Source: Ceratotherium simum simum (Eukaryota; Chordata; Mammalia; Perissodactyla; Rhinocerotidae). Taken from it: DNA of 64,000 nucleotides. Shown in pieces: positions 50,543 to 62,029 of this stretch. Location of the stretch: positions 6,463,060-6,527,059 of the forward strand of contig NW_004454177.1 in NCBI RefSeq assembly GCF_000283155.1, written 5' to 3'. The notes under the pieces are model-generated. The model was not told the DNA's origin. It saw only the letters and a program-made list of their open reading frames with translations, and ran no database searches. The position numbers and the translations under genes are program-made. Every line of letters starts with the position of its first letter. Position 1 is the first letter of the stretch.

Positions 50543-50848
50543 GGGGCCGGCCCCGTGGCTTAGCGGTTAAGTGTGCACGCCCCCACTACTGGTGGCCCAG
50601 GTTCGGATCCCAACGCACCACTTGTCCGGCCATGCTGAGGCGGCGTCCCACATACAGCAACTAGAAGGATGTGCAACTATGACATACAACTATCTACCGG
50701 GGCTTTGGGGAGAAAAAGGGAAAACAAAAGGAGGAAGCTTGTCAATAGATGTTAGCTCAGGGCCGGTCTTTCTCAGCAAAAAGAGGAGGATTGGCATGGA
50801 TGTTAGCTTAGGGCTGATCTTCCTTACAAAAAAAAAAAATAAAATAAA
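50543..50848 (+). repeat. ERE SINE (long composite form) in the hAT fossil
   Basis: Head, 'ctatctaccggggctttgggg' body and two 'gttagct(c/t)agggc' modules; duplication 'aaaatgtattattttag' on both sides. Confidence 0.92.
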
Positions 50849-52429
50849 ATGTATTATTTTAGAATTTAATATTTTTTTCTAAAATAAAAGAAAATTTATT
50901 TCTAATTTTTCTCTTAAAGAAGGAATCATTGGCTCAAAAAAGGGAGATTAGAAAACTCGTTTTCTCAACCCACAGCTGCAATATATAATCTAAAAATACT
51001 AAAAAAGATGCAACTGGCCTAGAGTTATCTGACTCATGGAAAGAATCTACTCCAAAGAAACTGCGCAAAATTGTAAAAAAAGAAACCAAAATATGCCCAG
51101 AGCCATCTTTCTCTTGACTTTACAGATGTTAATAATTTACCTTACTGTACCTTAACCAACAGGACATTTTCTAATTCTATTGTGCCAGTTAAGTTATGGT
51201 GACATTTTGGGATCAATCATTCTGAATTTAAAGAAAAATGAATTGAATATTTTAAATGCAAATGTGACGAATTCTTTAAAACTCTTAAAAATTGTTAAAG
51301 CCTTTCAAACTGGAAATGAAAAAGCTACTGAAGCATCCCAGGGTACCCTACTGTAGTGCATTAACTGGGGAAGCACAGCCTTGCACAGCTGACAGCGCTA
51401 CATGCCTGCTGGATGAAAAGTCAGTAAAATAAATCATGGCAGTGCCACTTTTGAATGATATAGTAACTCATAAAATTAAAGATTTTGCTGCAAATTTGAA
51501 GACTTAGTTAAGATCTCATCTGCAGAACTGTAATTTTACTTTACAAATAGACAAATGCACAGACACGACTAGACTTGTTATTTTGGTTATATTTGTCTAG
51601 TATTGGTACCAACTAATCATCAAAGATGATGTTGTGTGTGAACTCTTGGCAACAAACGCAGTGATGCTCACATAATCCAAGTTAAATAACCATTTTGAAT
51701 CTCATGCTTTATCCTAGAACAACTGTGTTGACACTTACACTGCACTTTTAGTATAAAAACTCTACTGGATAAAAATATTGGCACCGTACATAAATCAAGG
51801 CAGTGGCACCAAATTATACCACTAGTCATTGTATTCTTTACCGCCACACACTTGCAGTTGTGGACGAGGGGCAGTTTTACTTAAGAATGCCCTTGATGAA
51901 GCCATAAAAAAAAATAATTTTATTACACCTTGACCCTTAAATACACATCTTTTTAATATTCTGTTTGATGAAATGCTACATGCCAAAGTACAATGGTTGT
52001 CTTGAGGAAAATGACTTGCGAGACTGTTGGAGTTGTGAGTTGAACTAGCCTCTTTTTTCATGTAACACCATTTTTACTTAAAAGAAAAACTGAGAAACTT
52101 ATGGTTATTTGAACCTGAGTATTTAGCAAACACGTTCTTGAAAATGAACTAAAAGTACTCTTGTTATTTTAAAGGAAACAACTGACAATATTTGTTGCCA
52201 ACAATAAAATTTGAGCTTTCAAGCAAAAATTAGACTTTTAGAAAATCTATACCAGCCATTGGGAGCTTGAAGGCTTCCCATTACTTCAAGAGTATTCTGA
52301 TGAGATCAATGGTCACATAAACAAATGTGATTCTTTAAATATGGTATAATAAAATGTATCAACACTTGGAAGAGCTGCATAACTCTGAACCAATATTTTC
52401 CAAATTATCAATGCATCGTATTACCAAGT

Positions 52430-53043
52430 CAACTGTGGGACCCACTTGGAACCCCAGAGTTGGTATACAGATTACTTTAAGCTGAAGACATTGGAGATTC
52501 ATCAGATGCAGAACAAAGGCCTTCTCAGACCTTCCCTTAACCAACAGCAGCAACTTCTGGGAAACAAGGCTGTCATAAATTCCTCTTCCGGGCAGAGCTA
52601 CTCCCAGAAGAGAGAACGCGAATGAAATCCACCCTAAATCCCTTCTCCAGTGGAGTTTTATGGCCCTAAAGGAGACAGAAAAACCACTAATACCTATATG
52701 GGAAAATATCGCAAACTTTTCAACTCCTGCTTGTTCTCCTGAAAACCCATTTATCTTTCCCAAAAGTCCTATAAGTGCTCTTTCTCCCCCACTTCTAAGA
52801 AGTCATTTGTTTTCCCCTAAGTATCTTTCTCCCCCTGCGCCTTCACCTATTAATATGGTATATAAGCCCCAAATTCTAACCATTCTTTTGAGTTACTCAT
52901 CACTGAGTTCTCCCACATGGATGCACGCTGCATGCATAAACTTTTTTTTTCTCCTGAAATCTGTCTTTTCCCAGTTTATTCGCAGGGCACAGCCATTGAC
53001 CCTAATAGGGTAGAAGGAAAAGGTTTTCCTCCCCTAACCAACA
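52430..53043 (+). mobile_element. Solitary LTR of an endogenous retrovirus (ERV1-like)
   Basis: Between two halves of the hAT transposase sits about 0.6 kb with LTR features: a TATA-like 'taatatggtatataagcccc', an AATAAA-variant 'gcataaac' shortly before 'tctcctgaaatctgtctttt', and an end 'ttcctcccctaacca'. No internal viral genes accompany it. The class and exact borders are tentative; the insertion point is inferred from the interrupted transposase reading. Confidence 0.55.
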
Positions 53044-53454
53044 TAGTTACAAGATCCATTCAAAGTGCAAGGTAAGCCAATGGATTTTAATGTAACAGTA
53101 CAAAAAGTTCATTGACGCGGTTTCAGATTCTACAATGCAATTAACCTTTAAGAAACTATCAGCTGTCAAGTTTTGGAGTACTATCAAAGAAAAATATCCA
53201 CAATCATCTAGGAAAGCTATTAAAATACTCCTTACTTTTCCAACTACACATCTGCGTATCACCAGATTTTCTCCATATACTTTAAAAAACAACATACTGC
53301 AATAGATTAAATGCAGTAGATAGGAGACTTAAGCTTCTTCCATTAAAGAGACTTGCAAAAATGTAAACAAAGTCATTCTTAGAACTAAACTGACTTTTGG
53401 TCTGGGTAGGCAAAGATTTCTTGGGACACAAAACACATGAACCATGAAAGGAAA

Positions 53455-54720
53455 AAACTGGTAAACTGTACTTCATCAAAATTTAAACTTTTGCGTTTCC
53501 AAAGACATTGTTACAAAATGCAAAAGTAAGTTACAGACTGGGAGAAAATATTTACAAAACACATATTTGATAAAAGGACTTGTATCAAGAATACCCAATA
53601 AGAAAACAAAGTGCTTTTTTCAAATGGGTAAAATATTCAAATAGATACTTCATCAAAAAAGAATGACAAATGGCAAATAAGGACATGAAAAGATGTTCAA
53701 CATCAATAGTCATTTGGGAAAAGCAAATTAAAACCACAATAAGAAACCACTGAACACTTTTTAGAATGGCTAAAACCAAAAAGACTGATAATACCAAGTA
53801 TTGGGTAAGGAAACGGAGTAACTGGAACGCTTATACATTGCCGGTGGGAGTGCAAAATGGTAAAGTAACTTTGGAAAACAGTTTGCCAGTTTCTTATAAA
53901 GTTAAGCAAACACATGGCCCAGCAATCCCACTCCTAAGCATTTACCCAAGAGAAAAGAAAATACGTCCACATAGAGACTTGTACCTGAATATTCCGAGCA
54001 GCTTTATTTATAACAGACAAAAAACAGAAACAACCAAATATCCCTCAACTAGCAAATACATAAACAAATTTGGTGTAGTCTTATAATGGAATACTACTCA
54101 GCAATAAAGAGCAATAAACTACTGATACATGCAACAACATGGATGAATTACAAAAGTTTTATCCTAAATAAGAAACAGACACAGGGTCCAGCCCTGTGGC
54201 GTAGTGGTTAAGTTCGCCATGCTCCAGTTTGGCGGCCCGAGTGCACAGCCTCAGACCTACACCACTCGTCAGCCATGCTGTGGCAGTGACCCACATACAA
54301 AATAGAGGAAAGACTGGTAACAGATGTTAGCTCAGGGACCATCTTCTTCAAGCAAAAAAAGGAGAACTGGCAACAGATGTTAGCTCAGGGTGAATCTTCC
54401 TCAGGGAAAAAAAAAAGAAGAAGAAAAACAGACACAAAAGGCTATATATTGTATGATTCTATTTACATGAAGTTCTAGAAAAGGCAAAACTATAGTGCAG
54501 AAAGTAGATCAGTGGTTCCCAGCGGCTCAGGGTGGACAAGGAAATTGACTTCAAAGAGTCATGAAGGAACTTTTTAGGGTTATGGAAATATTCTATACCA
54601 TGACTGTGGTGGTGCTTATATAACTGTATACATTTGTCAAAACTCACCATTTAAAACGGGTGAATTTTATCATACATATAGTATACATCCACAAAGCTGA
54701 GTTTAGAATTTACAACTTCC
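53455..54720 (+). mobile_element. L1 LINE 3' part (ORF2 end and 3'UTR), interrupted by an ERE
   Basis: 'actgggagaaaatatttac', 'caataaagagcaataaactac' and 'ggatgaattacaaaag' are L1 ORF2-end landmarks; after the ERE it continues 'atgattctatttacatgaag' into the 3'UTR. Frames are broken. Confidence 0.75.
54184..54421 (+). repeat. Old ERE-related SINE inside L1
   Basis: Diverged head (gggtccagccctgtggcg) and 'gatgttagctcaggg' modules; duplication about 'agaaacagacaca' in the L1. Confidence 0.85.
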
Positions 54721-55666
54721 ACCCCCAAAGCCACTGCCCTAAATCTGCTCCACTTCCTATATTCACCGTCCCAGACATCTCACTGTCACTACTCCTCTCC
54801 TCCCTCTAACAATCAACAAATCTCATCAATCCTACCTCACAATACCCCTCCTTTCTGTTTCTTTGCCTCTTAGATCAGCCCTTCATTTTATCTTGCTGAA
54901 ACTCTGTCTTCTCGACATCAGTTTATCTGCACTTTAGCCCATCTAACTTATTGCAACCAGAGTTACCCTTCTAAAAATTAAATCTAGAGAGGTTCCATTT
55001 CCAATAAAGGCAGAGTTGCTCCTAATAGATCAACCACTCTGCAGGTAAAAAACTATAAATTCTACACAAAATGTAAAAAAGTACCTCTGAAGGCACTAAA
55101 GAGCAAATAAGAACCAGGCATAAATTAGAGAAGATCTGACAATTGGAAGAAGTGAATATCATTGTTGTTTCCTGTTTTTTACGATTATTCATCTAAGGGC
55201 AAACCCCAGCCAGCTCTGTGCTGACGAGCAAAACTGAGATAAAAACCATGCAGCCTTACCAGCTCAAGAACCAAAGGACAAAAGTGGGAGCTACCATAAC
55301 AGCTAGAAAAGGAGGGAGGAATCCCAAAAAAGAAAGAGCCACAGATGGGGAGCCCCAAATTCTGCATATAAATCTGCACAAATCCCTGGATGTTCCCTGA
55401 ACCACGCATCCACAGAAAAGACTCCAAGGAACCCAGCTACACTAAATGAACTGAACAGACCACAGCTGCTGTCCAGCAAACAAAAGTATGACATTTAAGC
55501 CCAGTCAAGGAAGCAGCCTGAAAAAACAAATTAAAAACAAAACAAAAAATCAAGACTTTTTGGAGGAAGATAACAGAATCCAGAGTCTCTACAATGTATT
55601 GTTCACCATATTCAGAATTCAACCCCACATAACCAACATACAAAGAAACAGGAAATATGATCCACA

Positions 55667-55855
55667 GTCAAGAGCAGGATCTGCAAACTATGGTCTGTGG
55701 GTCAAATCCAGGCTGCCACTTACTTTTGTAAATAAAGTTTTTTGGAACACAGGAACACTCATTTTGTTTACATATTGCCCACTGCTGCTTTCATGCCACA
55801 ACAGAGTTGAGTAGTTGTGACAGAGACTGTATGGTCTGCAAAGCCTCAAACATTT
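55667..55855 (+). mobile_element. hAT-type non-autonomous element, second copy
   Basis: 'gcaggatctgcaaactatgg' through 'gtaaataaagttttttggaac' and 'gttgagtagttgtgacagag' match the element at 3330-3880 in reverse orientation. Confidence 0.7.
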
Positions 55856-56039
55856 ACTTCATCGCAGTCAATCTCTTCCCCCCACCCTCAACCACTGGCC
55901 ACCACTGATCTGCTTTTTCACATTATAGTTTTATCTTCTCTAGAATTTCATGTAAATAGAATCATACAGTGCAAACCTTTGCGTCTAGTTTCTTATTTAG
56001 GATAATGCTTTTGATTCTGACTCCTGGTCAAGAAAAAGG

Positions 56040-57000
56040 GCAATCAATGAGCAAGGACCCCAAGGTGACCAAGATGTTGGAATTAGCAGGCAAAGATTTT
56101 AACTTTTTATTTATTTTTTGTGTGTGTGAGGAAGATAAGTCCTGTGCTAACATCTGCCAATCCTCCTCTTTTTTTGCTGAGGAAGACTGGCCCTGGGCTA
56201 ACATCCGTGCCCATCTTCCTCCGCTTTACATGGGATGCCGCCACAGCATGGCTTGCCAAGCGATGCCTCGGTGCGCGCCCGGAATCCAAACTGGCGAACC
56301 CTGGGCCACTGAAGCGGAGCGCGTGCACTTAACCACTTGCGCCACCAGGCCGGCCCCAGCAGGCAAAGATTTTAAAGCATCTATTTTAACTGTGCAAAAG
56401 GACATAAAGAAAAATATGCTCACAAGGAGTGAGCAGATAAGAACTCTCAGCAGAGAAACAGAAACTATAAAAAAGAACTAAACTGAAATGATAGAACTGA
56501 AAAACACAATATTGGAAACATGAAATTCACTGCATGGGCTTAATAGCAGAATGGAAATGATATAAGAAAGAGTAGGTAGACTTGAAGATATATCAACAGA
56601 AATTATCCAATATGTTGAACAAAGTAAAAAAGATTGGGAAGACATGAACAGAGCCTCCATGAAGTACAGGACAATATCAAAAGGTCTAACATATGTGAAA
56701 GTGGAGTCCCAGAAAGAAAGGAGGGAATGGGACAAAAATATTTAAAATTATGTCAGAAAATTTCACAAAATTGGTAAAAGACATAACTTTACAGGTTAAG
56801 AAGCTCAGAATACCCAAAACAGAAAAAATACAAAGAAAACCACGTCTGGGAAAATCAAAGTCAAACTGCTGAAAACCAAAGATAGAGAGAAAATCTTGAA
56901 AGAAGCCATAGAAAACAATGATACAATACATACAGGGAAACAACAATATGAATTGCCATTGACTTCTCATCAAAAACAAGAGGAGATAGTTTATATTACA
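56040..57000 (+). mobile_element. L1 5'-region/ORF1-like fragment interrupted by an ERE
   Basis: 'ggcaaagattttaaagcatc', 'gaaattcactgcatgggctt', 'gaaattatccaatatgttg' and 'cttgaaagaagccatagaaa' are in L1 ORF1-region order. It is not intact. Confidence 0.6.
56104..56357 (-). repeat. ERE-related SINE (alternative body)
   Basis: Minus-strand copy; duplication 'agcaggcaaagatttta' on both sides, within L1 sequence. Confidence 0.92.
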
Positions 57001-57079
57001 AAAGCATCTTCGACTGCATAAATAAATTGTGGGATGTTCACACAACGGACTACTACTCAGCATTAAAAAGGAATGAACA

Positions 57080-60000
57080 CCTACATCTGTTAAAGCAATT
57101 GAATCAATAATTAATAACCTTCCAAAGCAGAAAATACAAGGCTCACATGGGTTCACTAGTGAATTCTACCACATATTTAAGGAAGAAATTATATAAATTC
57201 TCTACAATCTCTTTTAGAAGATAGAAGCAGAGGAAATACTTCCTAACTCATTCTATGAGGCCAATGTTACCCTAATACCAAAACCAGACAAAGACATTAG
57301 AAGAAAAGAAAACTGAAGACCAATATCTTTCATTAACATAGATGCAAAAATCCTCAACAAAATATTACCAAATTGAATCTAAAAAAGTATAAAAAGAATT
57401 ATACACCACGACCAAGTGGGATTTATCTCAGGTATGCAAGGCTAGTTCAACATTCAAAAATCAATTAATGTAATCTATCACATCAAGAGACCAAAAAAGA
57501 AAAATCACATGATCATATCAATAGATGCAGAAAAAGCATTTGACAAAATCCAACACCCATTCATGATTAAAACTCTCAGTAAACTAGGAATAGAGGGGAA
57601 CTTTCTCAACTTTATAAAGACTCTACAAAAAAGCCAACAGCTAGTATCATATTTAATGGTGAGAAACACGAAGTTTCCCCAAGATCAGGTACAAGGCAAG
57701 GATGTCCCCTCTCACCATTCCTTTTCAACATCATACTGGAAGTCCTTGCTAATGCAATGCAGCATGAAAAGAAAATAAAAGGCATACAGATTGGAAAGGA
57801 AGACATAAAACTGTCTTTGTTTGCAGATGACATGATTGTCTATGAAGAAAATTGGAAAGAATCAATAAAAAAACTCCTTGAACAAATAAGCAATTATAGC
57901 AAGGTTGCAGCATACAAGGTTAATATATAAAAGTCAACTGCTTTCCAATATACCAACAATGAACAAGTGGAATTTAAAATGAAAAACACAGTATCATTTA
58001 CATTAGCACCAAAAAAAAAACCTACAAAACTGATGAGCAAAATCAAAGAACTAAATAAATGGAGAGATAGTCTATGTTCATGGATAGGAAGGCTCAATAC
58101 TGTCAAGATGTCAGTTCTTCCCAACTTGATCTATAAATTCAATGCAATCTCAACCAAAATCCCAGCAAGCTATTTTATGGATATCAACAAACTGATTCTA
58201 AAGTTTATATGGCGAGACAAAAGATCCAGAATAGCCAACATAATATTGAAGGACAAGAACAAAGTTGGAGGACTGACACTATCTGACTTCAAGACTTACC
58301 ATAAAGCTAGAGTAATCAAGACAGTGCGGTTTTGGCAAAAGAATACACAAATAGATCAATGGAACAGAACAGAGACCCTAGAAATAGACGTCCATAAATA
58401 CAGTCAACTGATCTTTAACAAAAGAGTGAAGACAATAAAATGAAGCAAAGAGTCTCTTCAACAAATGGCACTAGAACAACTGGACACTCACATGCAAAAA
58501 GTGAATCTAAACACAGACCTTACACTCTTCACAAAAATTAACTAAAAATGGATCATAGACCTAAATGTAAAACACAAAACTATAAACCTCCTAGAAGACA
58601 ACAGGAGAAAAACTAGATGAATTTGGGTATGGTAATACCTTTTTACACGAATTTGGGTATGGTAACATCTTTTTAGATATAACACCAAAGACACAATCCA
58701 TGAGAGAAATAAGTGATAAGCTAGACTACATTAAAATTAAAAACTTCTGCTTTGCAAGACAGTATCAAGAGAATCAGAAGACAAGCCACAGACTGGGAGA
58801 AAATATTTGCAAAAGACACATCTGATAAAGGACTGTTATCCAAAACATACAAAGAGCTCTTAAAACTCAACAGTTATTAAAACAAACAGCCAGATTAAAA
58901 AAATGGACCAAAGACTTTAATAGACACCTCAACAAAGAAGACATACAGGGCCGGCCCCATGGCTTAGTGGTTAAGTGCGCGTGCTCCACTACTGGCGACC
59001 CGGGTTCGGATCCCGGGCGCGCACCGATGCACCACTTCTCCGGCCATGCTGAGGCTGCGTCCCACATACAGCAACTAGAAGGATGTGCAACAATGACATA
59101 CAACTATCTACTGGGGCTTTAGAGAAAAAACAGGAGGAGGACTGGCAATAGATGTTAGCTCAGAGCCGGTCTTCCTCAGCAAAAAGAGGAGGATTAGCAT
59201 GGATGTTAGCTCAGGGCTGATCTTACTCACAAAAAAAAAGAAGACATACAGATAGAAAATAAGGATATAAAAAGATGCTCCACATCATTTCTCATCAATG
59301 AAATGCATATTAAAACAACGAGATACCACTACACACCTATTAAAATGGCCAAAATCTGGAACACTGATAACACCAAACGCTGGCGAGGATGGAACTCGCC
59401 AACAACAGGAACTCTCACTCATTTCTGCTGGGAATGAACAGTGGTATGTGGAACAGTGGAAGACAGTTTGGTACTTTCTTACAAAACTAAACATACTCTT
59501 ACCATATGATCCAGTAATCACACTCCTTGGTATTTACCCAAGGGGGTGAACACTTATGTCCACACAAAAATGCACAAATGGATGTTTATAGCAGCTTTAT
59601 TCATAATTGCCAAAACTTGGAAGCAACCAAGATATCCTTCAGTAGATGAATGGATAGAAAACCTGGTACATCCAAACAATGGAATATTATTCAATGCTAA
59701 AAAGAAAGGAGCTACATCAAGTCATGAAAAGACATGGAGAAACCTCAAACGCACATTAATAAGTGAAAGAAGCCAAACTGAAAGGCTACATATTATATGA
59801 TTCCAACTATATGACATTCTGGAAAAGGCAAAACTATGGAGACAATAAAAAGATCAGTGGTAGCTGGGCAGGGGTGGGGGGGTATGAATAGGCAGAACAT
59901 AGAGGACAGGAAGCGAAAAATACTCTATATGATATTATAAGGATGGATATATGTCATTTTATACATTTGTCCAAATCTACAACACGCATAACACCAAGAG

Positions 60001-60230
60001 TGAAACCTAAGGTAAACTATGGACTTTGGGTAATTATGATGTGTCAACGTAGGTTCACGCTTGGTAAAAAATGTACCATTCTGGTGAGTGATGTTGATAA
60101 TGGGAAGGCTACGCATGTGTGGGGGCAGAGGGTATATGGGAAATCTCTGAAACTCCCTCTCAATTTTGTTGTAAACCTAAAACTGCTCTAAAAAAATAAA
60201 GCCTTACCAAAAAAAAAAAAAAGGAATGAA
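57080..60230 (+). mobile_element. L1 LINE, ORF2 reverse-transcriptase region to 3' end (dead)
   Basis: The reverse-transcriptase core is readable in pieces: [10 protein letters not shown] (from about 57518), then Phe-Ala-Asp-Asp-Met (about 57823), the catalytic F/YADD box, then a 158-codon open piece (57967-58443) with Trp-Arg-Asp-Lys-Arg and Gly-Gly-Leu-Thr-Leu-Ser-Asp. Frameshifts and stops separate the pieces. An ERE (58948-59239) interrupts the 3' part, and a poly-A stretch follows at about 60210-60223. Confidence 0.85.
58948..59239 (+). repeat. ERE SINE (long composite form) inside L1
   Basis: All three modules in one copy; exact duplication 'aagaagacatacag' on both sides. Confidence 0.93.
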
Positions 60231-60824
60231 CTATTAATACAATTCACATCTATCACAACATCATAGATAAATCTCAAAAATATGCTGAGTGAAAGAAGCT
60301 AGACACAAATGTCTAGAAAAGATAAGTGTAATCTACGGTGACAGAAAGCAGATCAGTGTTTACCTGGGAATGAAGGGAAGGAAAGACAGTCACTGAGAAG
60401 GAATACGGGGAACATTTTAGGGTAATGGGTATGTGCTATACTTTGTGTTCGTGTTCACGTGCATGATTAATTTGTCAACACTCATCAAAACAAAACTTAA
60501 AATATGTGCATTTTATTACATGTAACTTACATCTAAAAGATTTAATTTTTTAAAAATCTAAGGGATTATTCTAAGTTTCTACAGTTAAGACTAAAAATTT
60601 CCCAAACACTTTATCCAAGAAAATTACAAGTCTTTCTAATACAGCATAATAAGCAGGCACATAGTTTGTCTTTATGATGCATATTCCTAGTGAATTAAAG
60701 TAACAGATGTGTATTTTGGGGGGAAAAGGCCAAATTAAACTGGAATTATAAAGAATATTCAATGAATTAATATTCAATTTACACAGTAAAAGAGAAGACC
60801 TAAATCCAATCACATCAATACACA

Positions 60825-61046
60825 CATTTCGTTTTATTGCACTTCACTTCATTGCTCTTTGCAGATATTGAGTTTTTTATAAGACTCTCCATCAGCAAAA
60901 AGATTATGACTTGCTAAAGGCTCAGATGATGGGCAGCATTTTTTAGCAATAAAGTATTTTTAAATTAAGGTATGTACATTGTTTTTTTAGATATAATGCT
61001 ATTGCACACTTAATAGACTATAGTATAACGTAAATCTAACTCCCCC
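60825..61046 (+). mobile_element. Tigger-type (pogo) DNA transposon fragment
   Basis: 'cgttttattgcacttcactt', 'agcaataaagtatttttaaa' and 'atgctattgcacacttaata' are typical of Tigger1-like elements. It is internally deleted and runs into the N gap. Confidence 0.7.
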
Positions 61047-61902
61047 NNNNNNNNNNNNNNNNNNNNNNNNNNNNNNNNNNNNNNNNNNNNNNNNNNNNNN
61101 NNNNNNNNNNNNNNNNNNNNNNNNNNNNNNNNNNNNNNNNNNNNNNNNNNNNNNNNNNNNNNNNNNNNNNNNNNNNNNNNNNNNNNNNNNNNNNNNNNNN
61201 NNNNNNNNNNNNNNNNNNNNNNNNNNNNNNNNNNNNNNNNNNNNNNNNNNNNNNNNNNNNNNNNNNNNNNNNNNNNNNNNNNNNNNNNNNNNNNNNNNNN
61301 NNNNNNNNNNNNNNNNNNNNNNNNNNNNNNNNNNNNNNNNNNNNNNNNNNNNNNNNNNNNNNNNNNNNNNNNNNNNNNNNNNNNNNNNNNNNNNNNNNNN
61401 NNNNNNNNNNNNNNNNNNNNNNNNNNNNNNNNNNNNNNNNNNNNNNNNNNNNNNNNNNNNNNNNNNNNNNNNNNNNNNNNNNNNNNNNNNNNNNNNNNNN
61501 NNNNNNNNNNNNNNNNNNNNNNNNNNNNNNNNNNNNNNNNNNNNNNNNNNNNNNNNNNNNNNNNNNNNNNNNNNNNNNNNNNNNNNNNNNNNNNNNNNNN
61601 NNNNNNNNNNNNNNNNNNNNNNNNNNNNNNNNNNNNNNNNNNNNNNNNNNNNNNNNNNNNNNNNNNNNNNNNNNNNNNNNNNNNNNNNNNNNNNNNNNNN
61701 NNNNNNNNNNNNNNNNNNNNNNNNNNNNNNNNNNNNNNNNNNNNNNNNNNNNNNNNNNNNNNNNNNNNNNNNNNNNNNNNNNNNNNNNNNNNNNNNNNNN
61801 NNNNNNNNNNNNNNNNNNNNNNNNNNNNNNNNNNNNNNNNNNNNNNNNNNNNNNNNNNNNNNNNNNNNNNNNNNNNNNNNNNNNNNNNNNNNNNNNNNNN
61901 NN
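61047..61902. other. Assembly gap (856 N)
   Basis: Unresolved bases. Left neighbour is a Tigger fragment, right neighbour the second half of an ERE SINE. Frames that cross it are meaningless. Confidence 0.99.
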
Positions 61903-62010
61903 CGTCCCACATACAGCAACTAGAAGGATGTGCAACTATGACATACAACTATCTACTGGGGCTTTGGGGGAAAATAAATAAATAAATAAAATTATACAAA
62001 AAAAAAAAAA
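61903..62010 (+). repeat. ERE SINE, 3' half
   Basis: Starts in the gap at 'cgtcccacatacagcaactag' and ends in the AAATAAATAAA tail. Confidence 0.9.
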
Positions 62011-62029
62011 GTATGACCAAGATAAAGAA

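Larger units (their letters stand above)
49828..53330 (+). pseudogene. Decayed hAT (Charlie-type) transposase, nested
   Basis: Scattered frames read as a hAT transposase. At about 51436-51650 a segment reads Val-Pro-Leu-Leu-Asn-Asp-Ile-Val, then Leu-Gln-Ile-Asp-Lys-Cys-Thr-Asp, which corresponds to the catalytic-core Leu-Gln-x-Asp-x-(S/C)-Thr-Asp motif. At about 53125-53280 a segment reads Lys-Phe-Trp-Ser-Thr-Ile-Lys-Glu-Lys-Tyr-Pro-Gln and on to Lys-Ala-Ile-Lys-Ile-Leu-Leu-Thr-Phe-Pro-Thr-Thr, the hAT C-terminal dimerisation domain. Stops and frameshifts are frequent, so it is dead. A terminal-repeat-like start 'cagcggcttgtcaaacgcag' lies near 49828. Two EREs (50057-50273, 50543-50848) and an LTR (about 52430-53043) are inserted. 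About 3.5 kb in total; roughly 2.4 kb without the insertions. Confidence 0.75.

Noticed and set aside
51430..53330. hAT transposase as a domesticated ZBED-like gene
   Set aside because: Multiple in-frame stops, frameshifts and three insertions interrupt it; no intact frame or splice path was found.
57509..58443. Open frames with reverse-transcriptase motifs as possible host genes
   Set aside because: They are pieces of a frameshifted L1 ORF2, flanked by the usual L1 3' sequence and poly-A.
61010..61948. Long frames of about 300 codons near 61-62 kb
   Set aside because: They consist almost entirely of unresolved N bases in the assembly gap.
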